Notes under the pieces: generated by a model
Databases searched by the model: none
What the model saw: the letters and a program-made list of their open reading frames with translations, nothing else
What the model was told of the DNA's origin: nothing
Position numbers and translations under genes: made by a program
Source of the DNA: CAYPOY01 sp964412395
Lineage (GTDB): Bacteria; Chloroflexota; Anaerolineae; B4-G1
Direction of reading: 5' to 3'
Assembly (NCBI GenBank): GCA_964412395.1
Contig: CAYPOY010000129.1
Span: forward strand, 1-12,912
Length of the DNA stretch: 12,912 nt
Shown: positions 1 to 7,472 of the stretch, piece by piece
Position numbering within the stretch: position 1 is the stretch's first letter
How the letters are laid out: each line of letters starts with the position of its first letter

Positions 1-74
1 AGAGACCTCGGCGAACGTCAGAGACCTCGGCGAACGTCAGAGACCTCGGCGAACGTCAGAGACCTCGGCGAACG
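1..74. repeat. 19-bp tandem repeat, 3.9 copies
   Basis: The unit AGAGACCTCGGCGAACGTC occurs at 1-19, 20-38 and 39-57 without mismatch, with a 17-base partial copy at 58-74. The array begins at the window edge, so its true length is unknown. It lies just downstream of the stop codon of the last operon gene. The last copy, together with the following AGG, gives a short hairpin (CCTCG at 63-67, CGAGG at 73-77, 5-nt loop). There is no T-run after it in the operon direction, so it is not a convincing intrinsic terminator. Its period of 19 sets it apart from the 7-bp arrays elsewhere in the window. No coding role is visible. Confidence 0.95.
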
Positions 75-97
75 AGGACGAGGCCATTGAACACTCT

Positions 98-1267
98 TTA
101 CACCGGCAACACGCTCTCGTTGACCAGCAACGTCAATGTCGCCAGCCAGGACAGGCTAAAGGTCAGCACACGCCTGGAGCAACGCCGCGCCCCATAGAGC
201 AACGTCGCAGCAACCAACCCCACCGCCAGCCGCGCCATCGCCAGCGGCTCCCGCCAGGTGGAGAAGGGCAGGAAGAGCAACGCGACTGCCTGGACCAGCA
301 GCAGCGTTACCCAGGGATGTCGCCACCCGCGCAACAAATCACGCGCTGAGATAGCCAGCGCCCAGACGGTTGGCAACACAAACAGCGGCCCTTCAATCGC
401 CAGCAAGATCCAGAAGACGGAGCGACTCTCTGTCGCCACGCGCATCAGCCCTGCGAAGGGCAGCCACTCAAAGGAGGTCGCCATCGCGCCGCCCGCTCCC
501 ACGCCTGGTGTACCCAGCCAGGCCCACAATGCGCCCTGCCAGGCAGCGAAGGGCAGCCCTACCACCAATCCCAGCCCTACCGCTTGTCGCCAGCAGCGCT
601 CCAGCGCAAGGTATAGTAACAATCCGGCCACAGCAATCAGCGTCGTCTCCTTCGCCAGTGCCGCCAACGCCAACAGTACCATTGCGACGGGGGAGCCACA
701 CTTCCCGCCCCGCTGCCTTCCTGCCTCCTGCTTCCTGCCTCCTGCTTCCTGCCTCCTGCTCCCTGCTTCCTGCTTCTCCCAGACCCACAGCGCCCCCTGC
801 ACCAGTCCGTAAGCCAACGGCTCGGTTAGATCAAGCCGCAGCCCGGCCATCAGTCCGCCGTAGAGGCCGTAGGCCAACGCGTACCAGCGGCTCACGCCCC
901 GCACCGCTAACAGCCGCTCAGTGAAGTACGTCCCGCCGGCCAGCGCCGCCACGTTGAGCGCAATCAGCGTCCAGCCCACCGCTTCCGGCCGCCCCAGCGC
1001 CAGCATCCACGCCAGCAGCGGGTAGAGAATGCGCTGATAGCGATAGGCCGGCACGTCGCAGTACCGCCAACCGCCGGCTGGGTCGCGGGCGATGTAGTAG
1101 GCGAACTGGCCATCGTAGCCCTGAGTGCCCTGTGGATCGGACTGGCTATACCGCGTTCCCACCAGGACAAACACCAGAGGGTCGCCCCCGTAGCGAGCCA
1201 ACGTCAGCCCAGCATAGACCAGCCCCACCAGCAAGACCGCCACCCAGGGCCGGAGCCAGTGCCTCAC
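98..1267 (-). CDS. Polytopic membrane protein, GT-C-like (surface glycopolymer type)
   Basis: A 389-residue hydrophobic protein with many predicted membrane helices; the first is at about residues 8-24. After it comes a loop with GYDGQF (50-55) and RYQRILYPLL (76-85). This pattern recalls a family annotated as cell-surface glycopolymer formation protein (AZOBR_p60025-like); the match is from memory and the function is inferred. A conserved-looking LDLTEP (145-150) and an LAKET segment (204-208) also resemble GT-C membrane glycosyltransferases. The expected role is transfer or handling of lipid-linked sugars at the outer membrane face. The start is GTG at 1267 and overlaps the preceding gene's stop (GTGA, 1264-1267), implying translational coupling as the last gene of the operon. 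Residues of about 165-183 are encoded by a heptamer array that adds a basic QEAGSRR-type loop between two hydrophobic segments. The stop is TAA at 98-100. Confidence 0.75.
   Translation of the reverse strand: MRHWLRPWVAVLLVGLVYAGLTLARYGGDPLVFVLVGTRYSQSDPQGTQGYDGQFAYYIARDPAGGWRYCDVPAYRYQRILYPLLAWMLALGRPEAVGWTLIALNVAALAGGTYFTERLLAVRGVSRWYALAYGLYGGLMAGLRLDLTEPLAYGLVQGALWVWEKQEAGSRRQEAGGRKQEAGRQRGGKCGSPVAMVLLALAALAKETTLIAVAGLLLYLALERCWRQAVGLGLVVGLPFAAWQGALWAWLGTPGVGAGGAMATSFEWLPFAGLMRVATESRSVFWILLAIEGPLFVLPTVWALAISARDLLRGWRHPWVTLLLVQAVALLFLPFSTWREPLAMARLAVGLVAATLLYGARRCSRRVLTFSLSWLATLTLLVNESVLPV
721..776. repeat. Heptamer array, CTGCTTC/CTGCCTC type, inside gene A
   Basis: Eight uninterrupted 7-bp units. 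The first five alternate CTGCCTC and CTGCTTC, suggesting growth by 14-bp steps; the last three are CTGCTCC, CTGCTTC and CTGCTTC. Partly matching sequence continues to about 701. On the coding (minus) strand it is purine-rich and encodes a 7-residue periodic basic peptide of QEAGSRR/QEAGGRK type. No phase of this heptamer contains a stop codon on either strand. Confidence 0.95.
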
Positions 1268-3690
1268 GCCCGCGCTCCCTGCCCGCGGGTCAGCAGCAAA
1301 CCGACAACGAGCAGCGTCAACGCCACCAAGCTGGTCGTCCCTCCGACGAACACTGAGGCCGGGCGGTAGACCATCTCCACTGCGTGCTCACCGGCCTCCA
1401 ACCAGACCGCGCGGAAAGCGTAATTGGCCCGCAGAATATCGGCCGGCTCCCCGTCCACCGTCGCACGCCAGCCTGGATACCAGGTGTCGGCCAGCACCAG
1501 GTAGCCCGGCGCGTCCAGGTTGGCGTCTATTGTAACCCGGTTGGGGGTATCCTGCAAGCTCACCTGATACTCGATTCTGGATGCTGGATGCTGGATGCTA
1601 GATATGGGCTGCTCTAACAACACTTCGGCGGTGGGGTCGAAGGCAGGGCTGGCAAGCTCCGCCAGCACCTCGCCAGGGAATACCTGGCGGGCAGCAGGCA
1701 CGACCCAGGCACGCCCCAAGGCATCAGGAAGGCGATACAGCGTCACCGGAGAACTCACGCGGGCGGCCTCTCCCCCTGACCACGGATGGTCACTGGCGAC
1801 GTGGGTCACACCCATCACCCGCAGCAGGGCCGGCGCTTCGACAGCGGCCTCCAGCAGACCGACGTACCGTCCTACCAGCAACGGCTCGAAGTTATTGACA
1901 GATGCCACGCTGTCTAGCACCTCCGCGTTGGGCAACAGGGCCTCGCGCATCTCCCACCAATGCCCCACGTCGCGCCGTCCGAAGTCATCAAAGGTCAGAT
2001 AGGCAAACTTGACCCGCTGCTCAGCATCATACTCCCGGTCGAGGTGGGCCGGATCGGTGGGCCAGTAGACCCGGGCCGGGCCAGACTCGCCGTGCAGGAA
2101 GGAGGCTGCATCCGTGCTGCCGTGGTACAACGATCGGTCCACTGTCGGCACCAGCGACCACCCGAAAAGCAGCAGATCCAACGCGACGAAGGCCCCCACT
2201 GCCGCCCGCCACCAGGCTTCGCCGTAAGACTTCGTCGAGCTCAGTCGAGACGTGCTCAGCCGGACGGCCGCACTGCGCCGCAGCAGCGCCAGTGCACCTG
2301 CCACAGCCAGGGTCCCGCCAAGACGGGCAGTCGCCGGGCCGAAAGTGGGCCGCATGCCAGGGAGCAGGCGCGGCGCGGCCAATCCGCTGATGAGCAACGC
2401 CACACCCACCACCACCTCCAGTGCGCCTCGCCGCCACCCACGACGACCTACCGACCACCACCGTGCGCCCAACGCCGCCAGTGCCGCCAACGCGACGGTA
2501 GTGACCGCAAGCCAACGGGCCGGGGCCTGGAACAGGTTGAAGCTGGGAACGTGACGGAACAGGAACGGGAAAACCGGCGTGTTGTTCCCCAACGCCAGCA
2601 CCAACGCAATGGCCGCGCTGACCGCCCAAAACCAGACCTGGCCTGCCCCTGCTTCCTTTCTTCCTCGTTTACTACCCAACACCGCCTCCGCTGCCAGGAG
2701 CAACGGCAACACACCCACGTACCCCGCGTCCTCCCAATACGTGGCGTACCCCCAATAGTCACCCCGGCCTGGGTTGCCGAAGAAATCGGGGGCAGCAAGG
2801 GTGATCAGGCGCCAGGGCCACAGCGAGTAGGTCATCGCGAAGTCATAGTTCACACCAGCCAACCGCTGCGACAGCCCACTCAGCTCCGCGGTTGGCAGGA
2901 GCTGCACCGCCGCCAGCCCCAGGCCAATGACGAATGAGCAAATCACCAATGACCAACGACGGATGCCCTGCCTCCCGCCTCTTGCTTCCTGCAGCGTTCG
3001 ATAGACCAGGTATGCCACCACCATCACCCCACCGTAGAAGGCAGTCTGTGCGTGGCCGGCCAGGAGCCCCAGGCCAAGCGACAGCCCCAACCACAGCGCG
3101 TCGCGCAATTGGCCGCGTCGCACCAACATCTCAGAGCGCCACAACCACACAGCCAGCCAGGGAAAGGTGAAGACCATGCTGGGAAACAGCGCCGCCCGCG
3201 CCACCAGGAAGCCGCTGCCTGAGAGCGAAAGCGCGCCGATGAATGCTGGAAACCGATCCAGGCCCACAGCCCGGCCCCAGCCATACATCCCCCAGCCGGC
3301 CAGAGCCAGGTGGAGCGCGGTCGTCCAACTCAAGGCCACCTCAGCCGGCAGCAGCAGGTAGAGCACATTCAGCGGGTAGAAAGCCGCCGCCTGGTAATTA
3401 GCCGCCAGCGGCGCGCCGCAGCCCACCAGCGGGTTCCACAGTGGCAGGTGGCCGGCACGCCACATAGCTGCCGCCATTCGCTGCCACGGCACGAATTGCA
3501 GGAGCGGCGTGCCCCAAAAGAACGCCTCGCCCGCGAAGAGCGCTCGCCACAACAACAAAACGACAAATGACAGGAGAACGGCCAATGGCCAATGACCAAT
3601 GACCAATCCCAACAGCAAGCGCCCGGCTCCACTTCCTGCCTCCTGCCTCTTACCCCTTGCCACTTGCTGCCTGCCTCCTGCCCTCTTCAT
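1264..3690 (-). CDS. YfhO-family membrane protein (GT-C-type glycosyltransferase)
   Basis: An 808-residue polytopic protein matching the YfhO family in layout. The first large loop carries HLPLWNP followed by GAPLAANYQ (81-100). A GHAQTAFY segment (212-219), AVQLLPTAELSG (261-272), the PSFNLFQAPARWL segment (382-394) and a C-terminal module with WYPGWRATVDGEP (738-750) and a final helix follow. In Firmicutes YfhO is linked to glycosylation of lipoteichoic acid; here a surface-glycan role is inferred. The ATG at 3690 overlaps the upstream stop (ATGA, 3687-3690). Residues 3-37, roughly the whole N-terminal tail and the start of helix 1, are encoded by heptamer arrays, as are about 233-256 and 697-706. 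Removing the first block would leave a typical YfhO start near the LLSFVVLLLWRA segment. A weaker repeat-like stretch lies at 2638-2668. Confidence 0.88.
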   Translation of the reverse strand: MKRAGGRQQVARGKRQEAGSGAGRLLLGLVIGHWPLAVLLSFVVLLLWRALFAGEAFFWGTPLLQFVPWQRMAAAMWRAGHLPLWNPLVGCGAPLAANYQAAAFYPLNVLYLLLPAEVALSWTTALHLALAGWGMYGWGRAVGLDRFPAFIGALSLSGSGFLVARAALFPSMVFTFPWLAVWLWRSEMLVRRGQLRDALWLGLSLGLGLLAGHAQTAFYGGVMVVAYLVYRTLQEARGGRQGIRRWSLVICSFVIGLGLAAVQLLPTAELSGLSQRLAGVNYDFAMTYSLWPWRLITLAAPDFFGNPGRGDYWGYATYWEDAGYVGVLPLLLAAEAVLGSKRGRKEAGAGQVWFWAVSAAIALVLALGNNTPVFPFLFRHVPSFNLFQAPARWLAVTTVALAALAALGARWWSVGRRGWRRGALEVVVGVALLISGLAAPRLLPGMRPTFGPATARLGGTLAVAGALALLRRSAAVRLSTSRLSSTKSYGEAWWRAAVGAFVALDLLLFGWSLVPTVDRSLYHGSTDAASFLHGESGPARVYWPTDPAHLDREYDAEQRVKFAYLTFDDFGRRDVGHWWEMREALLPNAEVLDSVASVNNFEPLLVGRYVGLLEAAVEAPALLRVMGVTHVASDHPWSGGEAARVSSPVTLYRLPDALGRAWVVPAARQVFPGEVLAELASPAFDPTAEVLLEQPISSIQHPASRIEYQVSLQDTPNRVTIDANLDAPGYLVLADTWYPGWRATVDGEPADILRANYAFRAVWLEAGEHAVEMVYRPASVFVGGTTSLVALTLLVVGLLLTRGQGARA
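1574..1601. repeat. Heptamer array, ATGCTGG type, inside gene B
   Basis: Four 7-bp units: ATTCTGG, ATGCTGG, ATGCTGG and ATGCTAG. On the coding strand they give about residues 697-706 (SSIQHPAS-type), in the soluble region between the membrane part and the C-terminal WYPGW module of this YfhO protein. The coding orientation contains no stop in any phase. Confidence 0.85.
2924..2993. repeat. Composite heptamer array (CAATGAC type + CTGCTTC type) in gene B
   Basis: About ten degenerate 7-bp units. Those at 2924-2958 are CCAATGA-like (with one single-base slip) and those at 2966-2993 are CTGCCTC/CTGCTTC-like. In the coding direction (minus strand) the CTGCTTC part comes first and encodes a basic linker (QEARGGRQGIRRW). 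The CCAATGA part follows and encodes the start of a hydrophobic segment (SLVICSFVIGLG). Together they cover about residues 233-256. Confidence 0.8.
3582..3684. repeat. Composite heptamer array forming the N-terminus of gene B
   Basis: At 3582-3609 lie four units, CCAATGG, CCAATGA, CCAATGA and CCAATCC. After a 26-base gap, seven units in unbroken 7-base phase run at 3636-3684 (CTGCCTC, CTGCCTC, TTACCCC, TTGCCAC, TTGCTGC, CTGCCTC, CTGCCCT). The second block reaches to within four bases of the ATG at 3690. On the coding strand the order is basic linker (RQQVARGKRQEAG) and then hydrophobic LVIGHWPLAV, part of helix 1. Confidence 0.9.
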
Positions 3691-5363
3691 GGCTCGGCCT
3701 CAAAAATGGCGTACCCCCCTGCTTCATATACCTGCCGCAGGTAGGATTCTGTATGGGGATTAAACGTCCCCACCGCCCGCTCCGCCGGACCCCAGAAGAC
3801 GTAGTCTACACCATACTGCACCAGTAGTCGTCGTCTCCAGGCACTATCCGTCATCGCATCGAAGAATTGTGCCACCAGCGCCCTCTTCTCGTCGGAGCGG
3901 ACACTCTCTGGCCCATGCCCCACAAACACCCGCGCTCTCACCCACGCTGGCAGGTAATTGCCCGTCTCATAAGCAGACAGCACCACATCGTCGAACCCAA
4001 CTCGCTCGTTGAGCCAGTCCAGCGCCGCCACCTCTCCTGCATCCCGGTAGATTGGGGCAGGCTGCCCACGCAGCGCCAGGCAGTTCCCCGCTACCAGCAA
4101 CACATTGGTAAGCGACAACCCGACCAGCAAGAGGCCCAAAACCACTCGCGACCTGAGACCCTGCAACTTGAACCTTGAAACCCCCAGGGCCGCCAGCAGA
4201 CTCAGGGGCACCTGCACTCCCTCCACCAGCCGGCGCTGCAGGTTAAACGGCAGATAGACCAACGCCGGCACCACCCCCACCCACGCCATCGCCAGCCACC
4301 CCACCCCTTCCTCACGCCAGGCATCACGCACGGCGAACGCCGCCAGCAGCAGCAGCACTCCGTATGCCGCCAGGTAGTGCAATGGATGCGGCGACAGAAT
4401 CCGATTTTGCGCCGCCCATGTCGCATACACCGGAGCGGTGGTGAACACCCACGCGCTGTAGAGCACGACCGGCGCGGAGACGAGCGCCACTCCCCCTGCC
4501 AGCAGCCCCTCCCGCCAGGGCACTCGCCGCTCCCGAAGCCCCAATGCCAGCCACGCCGCCGCCATCACCGCCCACGCCACCGCCACGTAGAAGGGCACGA
4601 GGAGGCCCATCGCCAGCCACAGGAATCCAGTCAGCACCGCCCACTCGAGGCCTGTAATGCGTGAAACGTGAAACGTGAAACGTGAAACGTGATGCGGACT
4701 TTGAGCTTCGGACTCCAGACACTCTTCCCATGCTTTCAATAAGGACAAAATCCCCACCAACAGCAGTGACCGCGCCAGCGCAATGTGCGGGAAGCTGTAC
4801 AGGACCAGAAACGTGAACCCTTCCGGGAGGATGAAATCCAGCGGCATACTGCCCAGCCAGCCCGGCTGCCCCAATGCAACTAGCAGCCAACCCAGTCCTC
4901 CGCCGAAGGTCACCATCAGCCAGGCTAACCGCCGCACCGCCACCCGCTCTGTGAACGCTGCCAGGAAGCGATACACCGTCAACAGCAGCACCAGCCCAAA
5001 GACCACCCGTGCCCCATGATAGACCCATACCATCCGCGTCGCCAGGTCGCCGCCCGGCAGGAGCGCCGCCACCTTCCCCAGCAGCAGGTGGAAGGGGAAG
5101 AACAACACCCCCGGGTGCGGCTCCGGCGTGTAGGCGATGTGGAACAACCAGGCGCCCTCAGCTCCCTGCCGCATCTTCGCCAGGTAGGAATAGCAATCTT
5201 CGATCGCGTAGACGAACCCGCCGAAAACGCGATCCTCCGTCGCCAGCACCGCGCCGAGGACGTAGGGGATGGAGGTGATGGCCAAAGCAACGATACTAAA
5301 GGCCAGCACGAAACGGAATTCGCGCGCATTGCAAATTACGAACTGCGAGTCTGTGTCAGCCAT
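3687..5363 (-). CDS. Polytopic membrane protein, putative GT-C-like, paralogue of gene F
   Basis: About 558 residues from the ATG at 5363. A TTG at 5393 would add ten residues; I prefer the ATG because the extension is low-complexity and the ATG is a standard start, although its Shine-Dalgarno is weak. After helix 1 a loop carries EDCYSYLAKMRQG (55-67), then a WLFHIAYTPEPHPG segment and a GGGLGWLL segment. The same series appears in gene F, so the two are paralogues of a family I cannot name. Multiple helices are followed by a soluble tail of roughly 130 residues with FVGHGPESVRSDEK and YGVDYVFWG, matching F's tail. An acidic first loop plus many helices suggests a GT-C enzyme (inference). 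Its stop overlaps the next gene's start (ATGA). A CGTGAAA array encodes residues 224-235; two weaker repeat-like stretches lie at 4164-4184 and 5330-5350. Confidence 0.8.
   Translation of the reverse strand: MADTDSQFVICNAREFRFVLAFSIVALAITSIPYVLGAVLATEDRVFGGFVYAIEDCYSYLAKMRQGAEGAWLFHIAYTPEPHPGVLFFPFHLLLGKVAALLPGGDLATRMVWVYHGARVVFGLVLLLTVYRFLAAFTERVAVRRLAWLMVTFGGGLGWLLVALGQPGWLGSMPLDFILPEGFTFLVLYSFPHIALARSLLLVGILSLLKAWEECLESEAQSPHHVSRFTFHVSRITGLEWAVLTGFLWLAMGLLVPFYVAVAWAVMAAAWLALGLRERRVPWREGLLAGGVALVSAPVVLYSAWVFTTAPVYATWAAQNRILSPHPLHYLAAYGVLLLLAAFAVRDAWREEGVGWLAMAWVGVVPALVYLPFNLQRRLVEGVQVPLSLLAALGVSRFKLQGLRSRVVLGLLLVGLSLTNVLLVAGNCLALRGQPAPIYRDAGEVAALDWLNERVGFDDVVLSAYETGNYLPAWVRARVFVGHGPESVRSDEKRALVAQFFDAMTDSAWRRRLLVQYGVDYVFWGPAERAVGTFNPHTESYLRQVYEAGGYAIFEAEP
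4660..4694. repeat. Heptamer array, CGTGAAA type, inside gene C
   Basis: Four perfect CGTGAAA units and a fifth with changes at its last bases (CGTGATG). The coding strand reads TTTCACG and gives a HVSRFTFHVSR-type peptide just before a hydrophobic segment. The opposite orientation would place TGA in frame within three units, so the orientation used is the open one. Confidence 0.95.
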
Positions 5364-5402
5364 AGGCCCCCACTCTCTCCACTGGCGGAGCAAGCACCTA
5401 TC

Positions 5403-7472
5403 TCACTGCCGCTGCGTCCGAGAAGCGAGCAGGGCTCCAGCGTAGACTACAGCAGCGATCACATACAAGCTCTTTATGCCCCACAAGAGCGAACCGTACT
5501 CGAGCACACCTCCCGCGACCGACCCGCTGAGATTTGAGGCCATAGGACCCGCAGTTTCCCCGGCCTGGCGTAACGATTCCCCAAAGATCAACCCGGCAAA
5601 GAATAACGGCAGGGAGAGCAAGATCATACTTCCAATGGCCCGGACGGCTGGCGACAAACCGATCAACAGATCCAACGGGAAGAAATACGTGAGAATCAGA
5701 CTGGCGAACAGCAGTGCGTAGATCAGTCGCAGATTGAGGCGTGGCCACCGCAACACCACCAGGTTCGCCCCCATAGCCATCAACAGCACACCCGATATTG
5801 CCAGGGCGTTGACGAGCCAGGTAGTGCCAAAGAGCAGAGCCAACTCGGTGATGCTCTTGAATTCGACCAGCAGAAAGCCCGCCCCGAGCAGCCAGAAGTG
5901 CCAATTCGGGCGCAGCGCATTGGGGAAAGAGCGCGCAATCAGCGCCAGGCAGACCACGCCAATGAGCAACAGGGCCTGCCAGTAAGCCGCTGGCACCCCG
6001 CGCACCCGCAGATAGAGGTACGGCCAATCGTCGGTAGTCAGCGGCAAGTCCTCAACACCAGAATCGGGATGCCAGACAGCCAACTGGACCTCGGCCAACT
6101 GGTCAGACGGAACCGGGCCAGCCACAAAGGTCGTGCCGACTACCCCTCGGTGAACAAAAACCTCGCCGGAACCAAACACCTCGACCAGCATCCGTCCCAG
6201 GCGCTCCTCGATCCACGGCGCACTGGTGGCAAAGGTCACCGCCACCACGCCATCCCCGGCCAGGTGCTCCCGTACCTGCTCAAAGCTTTCGAGGGTGTAA
6301 ACAAATGAATCTAATCGGACACTGGATAAGCCAGAAAGCAACGTGTGCGAGTCCAGCAGCCCAAAAGAGATTACGTCATAACGGTCGGAATTTTTCTCGA
6401 AGAATGAACGGGCATCGTCCACGACGAGGGTAACACACAGGTCATCATAGGGGCGCTCAGGATGCAGCTCGCGTCCCAGCGCCAGAATGGCGGGATCAAT
6501 CTCCACGGCGTCTACGTGGCCCGCGTGATTGCGCAGCGCAGCCGCCGCATCATTCCCCATCCCTGCGCCGACGATTAACACCTTAGCCCCCTTCAGGCCG
6601 AGACGATAGGGCAGATTGTACGAGAAAGCTATGTCTTCCATCTCGGGGATTTCACCCTGCAACTCGGCCAGGAACTCGGGAGACAGATCAATCGCCTGCT
6701 GGTAGAAGACTTGCTGAACGGTCAGGTTGTAACCCACTTCGACCGGTTTACCATCGCTCTGGCGAGGAAGGGACAGTTCTCTGACTTCCAATCGGTGATA
6801 CGGCGACCAGACTATTCCCTGCCCAAAGACGAACAACCCAACCAGCACGAGTACGAAGATAACCAGGGCGAGACGTGATAGCGCCTGCCTGGCAGCCAGG
6901 TAGAGTCCGACGCCGAGTAGACCCAGGCCAAACCAGATCACCGGGGGTGTCTGCAGATACGAGAGCAACGAAAATGCCCAAACGCCCATCAGACTGGCGA
7001 GGATGTTGACGATGTAGGCCTGTATCGGGGCGTGGCGCGCCATCTCCTCGCCAGTAGCCTGTCCCAACGGAATGAAGAGAAACATCGTCACCAGGAAGAA
7101 TATGAGCACCGTGCCGAGGAACAGTGCCAATGCCAGCCAATATGAAAAGGGGGCAGTGTACCACAGGAACTCGTCACCACCCCCTGGATAGGCCAGGGCA
7201 CGCGGGGAACTGACCCGCCCAACAGCGATCACCAGCACCGCGAACAGGCCCAACAAAGGCGCAAATGCTGGCCGGTAGTCGCGGCCCTTGCCGACGAGAG
7301 CGAAGCCAATGGACAGCCCAAGGAAGGCCGCCAACAGGGGTAGATTCTTGAAGTATGAGAACAGCCGTACCTCCGCCGCAATCCAGCGGATGACAGCCGT
7401 CTCCAGGAAGAGGCCCAGGCTGCTGATGAGAAACAAAGGCCACCAGCGCAGGAATGTGCGTTCAGAAATCAC
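5403..7472 (-). CDS. Membrane-fused spermidine-synthase-like SAM-fold protein
   Basis: A 689-residue protein. About 220 N-terminal residues form several helices, then a Rossmann SAM-binding-type domain follows, then C-terminal helices from about residue 485. In the Rossmann part motif I is VLIVGAGMGND (298-308), the acidic end of beta-2 is VEIDP (323-327), and DDAR (352-355) and YDVISFGLLDS (365-375) come next. This layout is that of polyamine aminopropyltransferase-like domains. In true spermidine synthases the last motif usually reads like VDSTDP, the first Asp being the catalytic base. Here that position is Gly371 and only the second Asp (D374) remains, so polyamine synthesis is doubtful; it may transfer another group or only bind a ligand. 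The GTG start has an AAAGGAGG site 8 nt upstream and overlaps gene E by 11 bp. It contains none of the heptamer arrays found in its neighbours. Confidence 0.82.
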   Translation of the reverse strand: MISERTFLRWWPLFLISSLGLFLETAVIRWIAAEVRLFSYFKNLPLLAAFLGLSIGFALVGKGRDYRPAFAPLLGLFAVLVIAVGRVSSPRALAYPGGGDEFLWYTAPFSYWLALALFLGTVLIFFLVTMFLFIPLGQATGEEMARHAPIQAYIVNILASLMGVWAFSLLSYLQTPPVIWFGLGLLGVGLYLAARQALSRLALVIFVLVLVGLFVFGQGIVWSPYHRLEVRELSLPRQSDGKPVEVGYNLTVQQVFYQQAIDLSPEFLAELQGEIPEMEDIAFSYNLPYRLGLKGAKVLIVGAGMGNDAAAALRNHAGHVDAVEIDPAILALGRELHPERPYDDLCVTLVVDDARSFFEKNSDRYDVISFGLLDSHTLLSGLSSVRLDSFVYTLESFEQVREHLAGDGVVAVTFATSAPWIEERLGRMLVEVFGSGEVFVHRGVVGTTFVAGPVPSDQLAEVQLAVWHPDSGVEDLPLTTDDWPYLYLRVRGVPAAYWQALLLIGVVCLALIARSFPNALRPNWHFWLLGAGFLLVEFKSITELALLFGTTWLVNALAISGVLLMAMGANLVVLRWPRLNLRLIYALLFASLILTYFFPLDLLIGLSPAVRAIGSMILLSLPLFFAGLIFGESLRQAGETAGPMASNLSGSVAGGVLEYGSLLWGIKSLYVIAAVVYAGALLASRTQRQ

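Noticed and set aside
63..77. Intrinsic terminator of the operon
   Set aside because: The stem is only 5 bp and no T-run follows it on the minus strand.
1960..2937. Long plus-strand frame of 325 residues
   Set aside because: It is antisense to the YfhO gene B, rich in Arg, Gln and Pro as expected from a GC-rich shadow frame, with no recognisable domain.
5364..5393. TTG start at 5393 for gene C
   Set aside because: It would add ten low-complexity residues with no good Shine-Dalgarno. The ATG at 5363 gives a more typical N-terminus, although the choice is not certain.
5403..7472. Straight annotation as spermidine synthase
   Set aside because: The catalytic Asp position is Gly and the protein has large membrane regions at both ends, so only the fold is supported.
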